From JOPF133 sp052144935 (GTDB lineage: Bacteria; Acidobacteriota; Terriglobia; Bryobacterales; Bryobacteraceae): DNA of 27,708 nt. Within the stretch, counting starts at the first letter, position 1. Every line of letters starts with the position of its first letter. Positions 19,842 to 27,708 of the stretch are shown in pieces. The notes beneath the pieces were generated by a model. That model was not told the origin of the DNA and did not search any database. It saw only the letters and a list, made by a program, of their open reading frames with translations. Where the stretch lies: NCBI GenBank assembly GCA_052144935.1, contig JBKQPR010000343.1:1-27708 (forward strand). Reading direction: 5' to 3'. Both the position numbers and the translations under genes were made by a program.

Positions 19842-20836
19842 GGTGTACGCAAAATGATCTTGGCTTCCTGTACCAGCCGCCGGCGGTGCGGAGCGCTTAC
19901 CCAGGAGTTTCGGGCGATGCGCAGGAGCGTGAGAGCCATCTGGAAGGGCAAGCGGCCGGTGATGGAGCGAAAAGCGCTGCCGCGGTCGGGGAAGTGGCAG
20001 GCATACTCCCAGAGAAAGTGCCCGATGAAGGGCTCGGCGCCTTGCTTGTTCCCGGCCTGCAGGAAATAGTGCTGTAACTCACCGGCAATCCGGCCAAGAT
20101 CGAAAGTGCGGTCGGCTCGTTTCATTCGCTCCAGATCGATGGCAATTACGCTAAGGCCCCGGCCGAACAGTAGATTGGCGGGTGTGGCATCGCCATGCAC
20201 GAACACCTGGTTATCCTCCCACATGCGCGGCTTCTCCCGCCAGCGGTCGCGCAGCCAGAATAATTCGTTCGCGTCCCAGGCGCCGATCACCTGCTTACTT
20301 TGCAGCTTGCGCACCAGCCGGTCCAGATAGGCGCAGTCCTGGTTGAAATCCACGCCATGCCCATTGGCGGTGCGGTTGTGCAGCGTGGCCAGGAAGTACG
20401 CCAGGGCGGTTAACTTCTCGAAAAGCGCCTGGGATTGCCCTTGGTGGATGGCCTCATTGACGAAGGAGCTTAGCGGGACGCCCCTGGCGTATTCTTCCAC
20501 CAAGATACTATTGAGCCAGGCGTTCATGCCCAGCGGGCGGACCACGTGATGCGGGTAACCGGCCAGCCCGTAGCCCCGCAGGAGTTGCAGATTGTCGAAC
20601 TCCTGGCGCATGCGCTGAGGGGCTTGGGCGGTATGGTTACCGCCGTTTACAAAGAACTTGCCGACAACCTGCGCCGAACTGTGGCGCTCCTCGTAGAGAT
20701 AGACCTTGCCGTCCTTCATGCTAAAGACGCGGAACTCGGCCTTACCATCGCGGACGCCTATTTGCGGCAGGACCTCGTGCACCAGATAGGGATGCAGAGG
20801 GTCGTGGGAGGAGAGGTGGCCGATGTACTGTTGCAT
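19838..20836 (-). CDS. APH-family small-molecule kinase
   Basis: The protein is 332 residues. A P-loop-free kinase N-lobe (KVYLYEERHSSAQVVGKFFV) is followed by the phosphotransferase catalytic loop VHGDATPANLLF (HGDxxxxN, with catalytic Asp and metal-binding Asn) and the second metal site VIAIDLERMK. This is the aminoglycoside/choline phosphotransferase fold; chromosomal members act on sugars, cholines or other small alcohols more often than on antibiotics. It is coupled to a downstream HAD hydrolase, which suggests a kinase/phosphatase pair acting on one metabolite. The substrate is unknown. Confidence 0.82.
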   Translation of the reverse strand: MQQYIGHLSSHDPLHPYLVHEVLPQIGVRDGKAEFRVFSMKDGKVYLYEERHSSAQVVGKFFVNGGNHTAQAPQRMRQEFDNLQLLRGYGLAGYPHHVVRPLGMNAWLNSILVEEYARGVPLSSFVNEAIHQGQSQALFEKLTALAYFLATLHNRTANGHGVDFNQDCAYLDRLVRKLQSKQVIGAWDANELFWLRDRWREKPRMWEDNQVFVHGDATPANLLFGRGLSVIAIDLERMKRADRTFDLGRIAGELQHYFLQAGNKQGAEPFIGHFLWEYACHFPDRGSAFRSITGRLPFQMALTLLRIARNSWVSAPHRRRLVQEAKIILRTP

Positions 20837-20960
20837 GTCTTAAAACAGTCGCTGGCCCTGATGGGACCGAATGGGGTGTAGCCCTTGGGGGCTTGAATTT
20901 CAGGTTACAGCACCGTTGTCAGATTGTAACATGGCCGAAACACAACTGAAATACGAAAGA

Positions 20961-21010
20961 TTCCACCGGATTTCCACCGGATACCGCCGATTACCGCCTA
21001 TACCGCCGCC
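20961..21010. repeat. Short degenerate tandem repeats
   Basis: Imperfect tandem units based on TTCCACCGG (two copies) and TACCGCC (four copies) lie just beyond the stop of the galactosidase gene. They probably arose by slippage. Confidence 0.5.
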
Positions 21011-23212
21011 TTACTGCACCCGATCCAGAATCACCACCGTGCTGTCGAAATCGCCGCGGAGATTCACGTTCAGGCCGGCGCGCATCAGATAGGCGCCGCT
21101 GAGCTGCGGCTGCCTCTCCACCAGTTTGTTGCCGGTGGCCTCCAGTTTGTAAATGGCTTTTTCGTCGAGGCCCTGCAAATACAGGGTGGGCGCCGCGGTG
21201 TTGTATTCCTGAGAGTGGCGGAAGGCGAACACCACCGACTGCCGCCCATCGGCGGAGACGTACTGGTTGGCCGTTACGTCGCTGTCGCGCGGTGAAAGCA
21301 GGCGGTGCAGGTCGCCCGACTGCACGGTCGGGCGAATCCGCTTGTAGAGTGCGATCATTCTGGTTGCCAGCGCGGAATCGCTCTCGGTCCACCGGTTCAG
21401 GTTGGCGCCGATGCCGAGCGCGCCCTGCATGGCCACCAGGAAACGGTACTCCAGCGGCGTGCTGCGCGAGTTCATGTTGGGGACGTCCGTGACCCAGGCC
21501 GACATCACCTTGGCCGGATAGGCCTGCGAGAAGCCCTCCTGAATGCGCAGACGGTCGAACGCTTCGGTATTGTCCGACGTCCAGACTTCCTCCACCCGCT
21601 GCAGGATCCCCAAATCCACGCGGCCGCCGCCGCCCGAGCAGGATTCGATTTCCAGCTTGGGGTGGCGGGCCCGCAGACGGTCGACGATCTCGTACAGGTT
21701 GCGCACGTACTCCACCCAGAGCTTCTGCTCGTCGGCCGGCTCCGCTTCGGGCCATCCCGGCTCGGAGAACGACCGGTTCATATCCCATTTGAAATAGCGG
21801 ATGTTGTATTCCGTTGCCAGCTTGTCGAGCACGCCGAAGATGTACTCCTTCACGTCGTTGCGCGCCAGGTTGAGAATCATTTGGGTGCGCAGCTCGCTGC
21901 GCGGCCGTCCGGCGAAATTGATCACCCAGTCGGGATGCGCGCGGTAGAGATCGCTATCGGCATTGACCATCTCCGGCTCCACCCACAGGCCGAAGTCCAT
22001 GTTGAGCTGGTTGACCGTGTCGATCAACGGCTTCAGGCCCCGCGGGAATTTCTGCGGGTTGACGACCCAATCGCCCAGCCCGGCGCGATCGTTGTTCCGT
22101 TTGCCGAACCAGCCGTCGTCCATCACAAAGAGTTCCACTCCGAGCTTCGACGCTTTCTCCGCCAGCGCCTTCTGGCCGGCCTCGTCGACGTTGAACGTGG
22201 TGGCTTCCCAGGAGTTGTACAGCACCGGGCGCAAGCGGCTGGAAAGGCCTCCGGGCAGGATCTTCTCGCGGATAAAGCGATGGAGAGCGCGCGAGGCGCC
22301 GCCGAAACCGGCGGCTGAGAATCCCGCGAAGAACTGCGGGGTTTCCAGGCTTTCCGAGGGCTTCAGGCGGTATGCGAAATCGAAGCTGTTCATGCCGCCG
22401 GTGACGCGCACCTGGCGATAAGGAGTCTGTTCCACCGTGAGGCGCCAGTTTCCGCTCCAGGCCAGGGCGCCGAACCACACCCGCCCGTGCTCTTCGGCGG
22501 CGTCTCCGGCGTCCACCGCGAACCACGGGTTGAAATTGTGGCTGGTGTGGCCTTTGCGGCTCTCCAGCACCTTCTGCCCCTCGTGAATCGGCTCGCGATT
22601 GAGTTGCGTTTCGGCGGCCCAGCGGCCGCTCAGATAGCTGAGGCGGTAGCCTTCGCCCGGAGGCAGGTACCAGGCCGCGGATTGCGCGCTCGCCACCGTG
22701 AACGCGCGGTTGGTGCTATTGCGTACGGTGGCGCTGCGCGAGAGGATGCCGTAGTCCGGGTACACGCGATAGTGCAGCGTCACTTCGATGGGGTCGTTGA
22801 CGTCTTTCAGTGTGATGTCGAGTTCGTCGCCCTGGATGCGATGCGAGGCGTAGCGCAAAACCAGGTCGCGGTCGCCGTCCTCGCGGGCGATCTTCAAGGC
22901 CGGCTCGTAATAGCGCGCGCCGCCCCACCCCGGGAATTCCTCGTTTTCCAACATCTGGCGCGGGTCGAAGGAAGAGATGTCCTGGCGCGCCTGGGCGGCC
23001 GGCAGATCCTCCAGCCGCCACAGCGGAGCGCCCCAGTAGAGGTGCCGCAGGGCCCCGTCCGGGCCCACGCCCATGGCGTAGGAAGTATCGCGCATGGTAA
23101 GCAGCCAGACCTTGCGGGCTTCCACGTATTGGATGGATTGCGCCTCGATCGCCGCGCACGCCAGGCACGCAACAATCAGCCGTCCCGCGAGAACACGAAA
23201 GGTGGAGCACAT
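21011..23212 (-). CDS. GH36 alpha-galactosidase, exported
   Basis: The protein is 733 residues with a signal peptide (VLAGRLIVACLACAAIEAQ). The N-terminal beta-supersandwich (about 30-330) is followed by the (beta/alpha)8 barrel: LYNSWEATTFNVDE, LFVMDDGWFGKRNNDRAGLGDW, FGLWVEPEMVN, then the nucleophile in RYFKWDMNRSF (Asp about 477) and the acid/base in WTSDNTEAFDRL (Asp about 547), with SCSGGGGRVD in between. This arrangement is diagnostic for clan GH-D family 36. It hydrolyses terminal alpha-1,6-galactosides such as those of raffinose and galactomannan, here outside the cytoplasm. A GATAAT box ends 8 nt before the ATG and no RBS is visible, so translation may be leaderless. Confidence 0.93.
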   Translation of the reverse strand: MCSTFRVLAGRLIVACLACAAIEAQSIQYVEARKVWLLTMRDTSYAMGVGPDGALRHLYWGAPLWRLEDLPAAQARQDISSFDPRQMLENEEFPGWGGARYYEPALKIAREDGDRDLVLRYASHRIQGDELDITLKDVNDPIEVTLHYRVYPDYGILSRSATVRNSTNRAFTVASAQSAAWYLPPGEGYRLSYLSGRWAAETQLNREPIHEGQKVLESRKGHTSHNFNPWFAVDAGDAAEEHGRVWFGALAWSGNWRLTVEQTPYRQVRVTGGMNSFDFAYRLKPSESLETPQFFAGFSAAGFGGASRALHRFIREKILPGGLSSRLRPVLYNSWEATTFNVDEAGQKALAEKASKLGVELFVMDDGWFGKRNNDRAGLGDWVVNPQKFPRGLKPLIDTVNQLNMDFGLWVEPEMVNADSDLYRAHPDWVINFAGRPRSELRTQMILNLARNDVKEYIFGVLDKLATEYNIRYFKWDMNRSFSEPGWPEAEPADEQKLWVEYVRNLYEIVDRLRARHPKLEIESCSGGGGRVDLGILQRVEEVWTSDNTEAFDRLRIQEGFSQAYPAKVMSAWVTDVPNMNSRSTPLEYRFLVAMQGALGIGANLNRWTESDSALATRMIALYKRIRPTVQSGDLHRLLSPRDSDVTANQYVSADGRQSVVFAFRHSQEYNTAAPTLYLQGLDEKAIYKLEATGNKLVERQPQLSGAYLMRAGLNVNLRGDFDSTVVILDRVQ

Positions 23213-23220
23213 GGTCTGAA

Positions 23221-23226
23221 ATTATC
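23221..23226 (-). promoter_or_regulatory. Extended -10 box of the galactosidase gene
   Basis: On the minus strand TGGGATAAT (TG-n-GATAAT) lies 8 nt upstream of the ATG at 23212, again leaving almost no 5' leader. Confidence 0.45.
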
Positions 23227-23331
23227 CCACGGAAATGGCCTTCGCTTCGCAGGCCGGGGCGCTCGAGTGCTTAACCGTCATGGGGATAGAGACCACAGGC
23301 CGGTTTCCCAGCCCGACTGGACTGTTCCGAG

Positions 23332-23756
23332 CTACTTCGCCTGAATCTGCTCGACGTATTTCATCAAGGCAAACACCCGCACTTTGCCCATCATCTCGTC
23401 GTGCTGGCTGCCGGTGAGCAAGGTGCCCCAAATGGGCATCTCACGCGTGCCATGCGCGGCCATCGTAATCACGCCCTCGATCACCTCCGTGACTCTGAGT
23501 TCGGGGAACGTGCCGTTGTTGCGACGCGCAATCTGCGTCAGATCGGACGGCGCTTTTCTTAAGGCCTCCGCCGCGGGGCCTCCGCCTTTGCCGTCCTTGC
23601 CGTGACAGGCGGCGCAGTGTTGCGTGAAAAGGTCGGCACCTTCATTGGTGGCCGCCGGCTGGACCGGAACCTCTTTGATCGTCTTGGTCTGCGCGTTGGC
23701 AATCACGACGGCCAACGTCAACAGAATCGGATAAAGAGATGCTGAAACTTCTTCAT
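23332..23756 (-). CDS. Exported c-type cytochrome, leader frameshifted
   Basis: The mature protein has one heme site, CAACHGKDGKGGG (CxxCH), a late Met-Pro (REMPIWG) that supplies the axial ligand, and a C-terminal helix (VRVFALMKYVEQIQ), so it is a class I mono-heme cytochrome of about 100 residues. The export signal is split between two frames: MKKFQH from ATG at 23754-23756, then LYPILLTLAVVIANAQ in the frame of the cytochrome. A +/-1 shift near 23738-23745 would join them. Otherwise translation must start at TTG 23721, giving a signal with no basic n-region. The frameshift may be real or a sequencing error. Confidence 0.8.
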
Positions 23757-23762
23757 GCCTCG

Positions 23763-23768
23763 ATCATA
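23763..23768 (-). promoter_or_regulatory. -10 box of the cytochrome gene
   Basis: On the minus strand TATGAT ends 6 nt before the ATG of MKKFQH. It supports that ATG as the original start, and this is a third case here with almost no leader. Confidence 0.4.
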
Positions 23769-23862
23769 ATTCCATTTCGCGGAAAAATACAATCCATGTT
23801 AAAACCGCTCGAAACCACCCGCCCGGCTTCGGGCCCGGTGACGCGCTCCAGTGCCATGCCGG

Positions 23863-24342
23863 CTATCGCCCGCCGCGGCCGCCGGCGGAATTCAGATCGA
23901 CGCCCGCCGACTTAAGGGTTTGCGTCGCCCGAGTGAATTCCACCCTCGGCAACAGCTTGTGAATCCCGTCATAGACGAAAAAACGCGCCGTCTCGTCGAT
24001 GCCCACTTTGCCGCCGGCCGCGCCGCGGTCCTTCAGCCCGGCCGCGATGCGCTCGTAGGGGCTTTCGTCCTCCTGCCAGATGCGAATGTCGTCGCCCTGC
24101 CGGATCAGCTCGCGGGCGCGCATCTCCTCGAACCCCGGCAGCACCCACACCGGCTCGCCTTTGGCCGGCAATACCACCGCGAAGGTGCGCTCGCTCTTGC
24201 CCCAGCGGACCCCGGTTAAGTACAACATGGCAGGCCCCGGCTCCAGCACGATGGCGGAAAGGCCGAACTCCTTCATGGCCTCCTGCAATTTCCCCTGGCG
24301 CTCGCGATAGGTGGCTTGTGTGATTTCAGTGCTCTGTGGCAT
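23863..24342 (-). pseudogene. Truncated M24 (creatinase-type) peptidase paralogue
   Basis: The 159 residues correspond only to the N-terminal creatinase-like domain of an M24B peptidase (LSAIVLEPGPAMLYLTGVRWGKSERT; GKVGIDETARFFVYDGI), ending in an unrelated tail (NSAGGRGGR). The pita-bread catalytic domain with its five metal ligands is missing. It starts 7 nt after the stop of the complete paralogue and resembles the same part of it, so it is probably a decayed tandem duplicate. A regulatory stand-alone domain is less likely. Confidence 0.7.
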
Positions 24343-24349
24343 GGCTCGC

Positions 24350-25606
24350 TTATCCGAAAGGTCGATCGATGGCCGGGCTCTGCGCCGTAAACATGCGCGC
24401 GCCCTCCGGCGTGATATGCATACAGTCCTCCAGCCGTACGCCGAATTCGCCGTAGATGGCGATGGTCGGCTCGTCGCTGAAGCACATGCCGGGTTCGAGG
24501 CGCGTCCGATTCCCCTTCACCAGGTTGGTCCACTCGTGGCCTTCGAGGCCGATGCCGTGCCCCGTGCGGTGGGGCAGGCCGGGAACCTGATATCCGGGAC
24601 CGAAACCGGCATCCGTGATTACCTTGCGCGCCGCCGCATCCACCGATTCGCAGGTGGCGCCCGGCTTGGCCGCCGCCAGCGCCGCATCTTGCGCCGCGCG
24701 CTCCAGATTCCAGACCTGCCGCTGGCGCGCCGTGGGTTTGCCGAAAATGACCGTCCGGGTGATGTCGGATTGATACCCATCCACGCTGCAGCCGTCGTCC
24801 ACCAGCACCAGGTCGCCCTCCCGCAATTGCTGCGGCTGGATGCTGCCGTGAGGGAAGGCCGTGTACTTGCCGAAAATCGCCATCGCGTTGCCGCCCACAC
24901 CCAGCGCGCGATAGGCCTCCGCGATGTTGGCGCTGAGCTCGCGATTGGTCATGCCCTCTTTCAGCGTCGAAAGCGTGGCGCGGTAGGCCGCGATGGTGAT
25001 GTCGTTGGCCCGCTGCAGCAGGGCGATTTCCGCCGGCGACTTGATCACCCGGCAGCCGACCGTCACCGCATCGGCGCTCACGAACTCCATATTCGGCGCC
25101 TGCCGCCGCAGCCCGTCGAAGAGCGCGAAAGTCGCTTTCTCTTCGATCCCGATCCGGCCGGAAGCCCCGCGTTCCTGCAAAAACTGAGCGATGCGCGCAT
25201 AGGCCGCATCCTCATCGTTCGCCCAGGTCCGTATGTTCGTCCCGGCCCGGTCGGCGCTCATGCGCATGGCCTGGCGCGCGCGGTCCACTTCCGCGTTCGC
25301 CACGACCCAAGCCGCTGCGCCTTTCGCAGGAAGCACCCAGGCCAGCGTGGGCCCGGCCGCCCAGTGTACGCCCGTGTAATAGAAGAGGCTGGCGCCACCC
25401 TGGCAGACGATGGCCGCAATCTTGTTCTCCTGCATCAGCCGGCGCGCCTTCTCGATGCGCGCCAGACGCTCATCCTCCCCAATCGGTTGGATGTCCCCAG
25501 TCATCGGCTTCAGCTTGGCGAAGCTGGCTGCCGGCGTCTGGGCGCTCGGCGTCTGAGCGCTCAACAGCCCCGCCGTGGAAGTGGCCAGAAACATCCGGCG
25601 ATTCAT
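24350..25606 (-). CDS. M24B Xaa-Pro-type metallopeptidase, exported
   Basis: The protein is 418 residues. The signal MNRRMFLATSTAGLLSAQ is twin-arginine-like. The N-terminal domain (about 45-180) is followed by the pita-bread domain with all metal ligands visible: Asp in LVLVDDGCSVDGY, Asp in QSDITRT, His in TGHGIGLEGHE, Glu in FSDEPTIAIYGEFG and Glu in VRLEDCMHIT. It should be an Xaa-Pro aminopeptidase or dipeptidase with two divalent metals, acting in the periplasm. It is followed 7 nt later by a truncated paralogue. Confidence 0.9.
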   Translation of the reverse strand: MNRRMFLATSTAGLLSAQTPSAQTPAASFAKLKPMTGDIQPIGEDERLARIEKARRLMQENKIAAIVCQGGASLFYYTGVHWAAGPTLAWVLPAKGAAAWVVANAEVDRARQAMRMSADRAGTNIRTWANDEDAAYARIAQFLQERGASGRIGIEEKATFALFDGLRRQAPNMEFVSADAVTVGCRVIKSPAEIALLQRANDITIAAYRATLSTLKEGMTNRELSANIAEAYRALGVGGNAMAIFGKYTAFPHGSIQPQQLREGDLVLVDDGCSVDGYQSDITRTVIFGKPTARQRQVWNLERAAQDAALAAAKPGATCESVDAAARKVITDAGFGPGYQVPGLPHRTGHGIGLEGHEWTNLVKGNRTRLEPGMCFSDEPTIAIYGEFGVRLEDCMHITPEGARMFTAQSPAIDRPFG

Positions 25607-25666
25607 GGGTATCCCATCCCCTCTGCGTGTGTCATGTCCCAGTGTAATCCCTCCGCATTCGACCGA

Positions 25667-25745
25667 TGTGGCGCAGGGGGCGCCCTCTGGGCCCGTGCCT
25701 GCCGTCTCGAGACTCGTCTCGACACCTGTTGGCGATTGTGACTGA
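25667..25745. repeat. Palindromic repeat copy in intergenic region
   Basis: GGGCGCCCTCTGGGCCCG, the core seen across the window, is followed by a GTCTCGAGAC-type inverted sequence. It lies about 60 bp upstream of the M24 peptidase start and before a gene remnant. Confidence 0.65.
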
Positions 25746-25814
25746 GTGGCGAGGGCGGGCGCCAGCTCGCCGAATTCCCGCCGGTGACTAGCCCAGAGCC
25801 GCCTTGGCGCAGCA

Positions 25815-26122
25815 CCACACGGGTACTTCGGGGCCCTCTATCCGGTCTATGTGCGCGGCGAAGCTTATCTGGCCTTGAACCAGGGCACCGAAGCCGCCGC
25901 GGAATTCCAGAAGATTCTGGATCGCCGCGGACTCACGATCGTCGATCCCATTGGCGCGCTGGCGCATTGGCGGCTGCGCCGGGCGTTGGCTTTGTCGGGA
26001 GATACGGCCAAGGCCAAGGCCGCCTACCGCGATTTCCTTACCCTCTGGAAAGACGCCGACGCCGACCTGCCGACATTCCGATCCTCAAGCAAGCCCAGGC
26101 GGAATACGCCGGGCTGAGGTAA
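25815..26122 (+). pseudogene. C-terminal remnant of a kinase-TPR protein
   Basis: The frame from about 25823 reads YFGALYPVYVRGEAYLALNQ, then EAAAEFQKILDRRG, IGALAHWRLRRALALSGDTA and DFLTLWKDADADL. This is the conserved C-terminal TPR end of acidobacterial Ser/Thr protein kinases. Near 26070 the frame shifts, and the expected ending DIPILKQAQAEYAGLR continues in another plus frame to a stop at 26120-26122. No kinase domain is present upstream. It is a 5'-truncated, frameshifted remnant. Confidence 0.75.
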
Positions 26123-26148
26123 CTCCGGCGCTCGCAAAAACGACCCTG

Positions 26149-27660
26149 TCACCGGGTTCTTGGCCTGATGATGTCGCTCAGCAGGTCGGGCTTGCTGGTA
26201 TCGCGTACCAGGTGGGGATAGCGCTCTCCGTCGCGATACTCCACCCGGTGGGTCTCATAGTACTCGCCGGTCTTGATCAGCAAATCGAGCGGAGCTGCCG
26301 CGGCGACCGCCTCCCGCAGCACCGTGAGCGAGAACTGCCGTCGATTCACGGCAATCAGCTTGACCGCCGGAGAGACCCCGGCCTTCTGCGCCGGGCCTCC
26401 GTACGCCACGTCGACTACGGTTCCGTCGTCCTTCACCTTCAGCCCGATGGAATAACTCAAGTCCGCCAGTTTGCCGTCTTCCTCGTACGACTTCCAGAAT
26501 TCCGAACGCACGGCATCGTAGACCAGCTTCCACCCGCCGCCCTCCACGCCGCCCAGAGGGGCGTGCGCATCGGTCGAGTGCAGGCGCTGTTTCAAGAACT
26601 CCGCCCAGTCGAACGGCTCGACGGCGTTCAGCGTGGCCACAACATCTTCGAAGGTGTATGGTTTCATTTCCGGGGCCCCGCCCGGGCCGCCCAGAAACGC
26701 GCGGCAAAAATCGTCCAGCGATTTCCGGCCCTGGCTGAGCTGGCGGATTCTCACATCGGCTTCCATCCAGATGAGCGTGCCCTCGGGATAGTAATCCACG
26801 CTGCGGCGGTACTCGGAATAGTCGTCGCCCGCGCCGTAGAGGATTTGCGCCGCCACGGCGGTGTCCTCCAGCGGCCGCCACTTCCGCCCGGACTGGCGGT
26901 CCAGCGCCGCCGCCGTGATGGCGATCCAGTCGCGATATTCCTCCGGCGTCCACAAACCGCTGCGCGGCGACAGCACCTCGCCCAGATACTCGGTCAACCC
27001 TTCGTAGACCCACAACAGGTCGCCCTTCATGGGGGTGTCGTAGCCGCCATCGGAGTTCCCGTTGACCAGTCCCGCGGGTCTGCGGAACTTGCCGTTCCAG
27101 GAATGCGTGAACTCGTGCGGCAGCAGGAACGCATTCAAGCGCCGCGGATCCGTGTCGATCAAGGTCCGCTCGTCCACGCGGTCGTCGCTCGATTCGTGGT
27201 GCTCCAAACCGAAATGCGCCACATGATCGCTCAGCGTCAGCAGGAAATGATAATCGCGATAGTGCCGCGTCCCGTAGAGCGCGCCGGTCTCGGCCACCAG
27301 GTTCTTGTATTGGGCGATCGCTTCGGGGGGAATGTCGACGGCGCGGTCGCTGTCTCCGGCCAGGTGCAGATAGTGCGGAACTGCGGGCACGGAGGGCGCC
27401 CCGGAAGACGCCCCAGTGCCCAGATCCACGGTGCGGTAGTGGGCCCCCGCCGAGATCGGCGAATCCACCAGCGTGGTCAAAGAAGCGGGCCGGAACTCGA
27501 TGTCGCCGCCCGACTCCCTGCGGATGGGCAGCGCGGTCCCATACTTCCAGGATGACGGCAGTTTCAGCGACGCCTGGTATTGCAGGCGTCGGCGCTTGGC
27601 AAGAGTGGGCCAGTAACGCTCGGATGGATCGACCACTGTTAGGAACAGGATTAGGAACAC
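26149..27660 (-). CDS. M61-family aminopeptidase, N-terminus replaced or lost
   Basis: 503 residues are visible. The zinc site is FLLPHEFTHSWNGKFRRP (HEFTH, with the family pattern HSWN following), with the downstream LLWVYEGLTEYLGE supplying the third ligand Glu. A PDZ domain closes the protein (IGLKVKDDGTVVDVAYGGPAQKAGV). This is the glycyl-aminopeptidase architecture. About 100 residues of the usual N-terminal beta domain are missing: the frame opens at a hydrophobic FFLFSVFLILFLTVV just after two in-frame stops near 27680. Either the gene is 5'-disrupted or a frameshift lies near the window edge. Confidence 0.8.
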   Translation of the reverse strand: MFLILFLTVVDPSERYWPTLAKRRRLQYQASLKLPSSWKYGTALPIRRESGGDIEFRPASLTTLVDSPISAGAHYRTVDLGTGASSGAPSVPAVPHYLHLAGDSDRAVDIPPEAIAQYKNLVAETGALYGTRHYRDYHFLLTLSDHVAHFGLEHHESSDDRVDERTLIDTDPRRLNAFLLPHEFTHSWNGKFRRPAGLVNGNSDGGYDTPMKGDLLWVYEGLTEYLGEVLSPRSGLWTPEEYRDWIAITAAALDRQSGRKWRPLEDTAVAAQILYGAGDDYSEYRRSVDYYPEGTLIWMEADVRIRQLSQGRKSLDDFCRAFLGGPGGAPEMKPYTFEDVVATLNAVEPFDWAEFLKQRLHSTDAHAPLGGVEGGGWKLVYDAVRSEFWKSYEEDGKLADLSYSIGLKVKDDGTVVDVAYGGPAQKAGVSPAVKLIAVNRRQFSLTVLREAVAAAAPLDLLIKTGEYYETHRVEYRDGERYPHLVRDTSKPDLLSDIIRPRTR

Positions 27661-27708
27661 CGAGAAGAGGAAGAAAGTTCAAGTCATCATCGGTCTGCGT
27701 GGACGCGT

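Noticed and set aside
24311..25741. 476-codon plus-strand frame opposite the M24 peptidase
   Set aside because: An antisense shadow of a gene with all catalytic ligands visible.

Overview
The window looks like a high-GC chromosomal segment of an Acidobacteriota bacterium, most like the Bryobacterales/Solibacter group. That is an inference from gene content: a DUF1501 / DUF1549-DUF1553 / WD40 / PPC-domain operon, TadE-like pseudopilins, DUF3592, M61 and tandem M24 peptidases, a kinase-TPR remnant, and many dispersed GC-rich palindromic repeats. No rRNA or marker gene is present to confirm it.

Layout. 1-3520 (minus strand): two TadE-like genes (one short), a broken PilZ-like frame, a zinc-ribbon membrane protein and a cytochrome P450 with an unusual I helix. 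3781-4167: a small Gly-rich membrane protein with a good promoter and RBS. 4328-6670 (minus): an array of 23 tightly packed tRNA genes, all encoding CCA, with one HNH endonuclease gene fitted between two of them. It has a promoter at its upstream end and is separated by a strong terminator from a second, decayed tRNA patch at 7030-7290 that is riddled with palindromic repeats and abuts a tyrosine-recombinase fragment. 7713-15295 (plus): a tightly overlapping four-gene operon for exported or envelope proteins. 15465-16436 (minus): a small secreted protein and a DUF3592-like membrane protein. 16504-18507 (plus): an exported alpha/beta hydrolase-domain protein with a leaderless-looking promoter. 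18508-19090: a repeat-dense intergenic stretch. 19095-20836 (minus): an APH-type kinase and a HAD phosphatase overlapping by 4 bp. 21011-25606 (minus): GH36 alpha-galactosidase, cytochrome c (frameshifted leader), and an M24 peptidase next to a truncated paralogue. 25810-26122: a broken kinase-TPR remnant. 26149-27660: an M61 peptidase lacking its normal N-terminus.

The two most unusual things are these. (1) The tRNA array: seven members have C instead of the near-universal U at position 33, two Glu tRNAs have altered T-loops, one His tRNA has an 8-bp tandem duplication, one Ala tRNA has a 14-nt self-complementary insertion in the D arm, and an HNH gene lies 6 nt from one tRNA and directly against the next, so tRNA processing should release its mRNA. 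(2) A modular family of palindromic repeats has entered the N-terminal coding part of three consecutive operon genes while keeping the frames open, including a 131-bp element with perfect 17-bp terminal inverted repeats inside a beta-propeller blade. Related repeats are found inside the decayed tRNA genes.

All calls come from reading the sequence by eye; no database search, covariance model or folding program was run.
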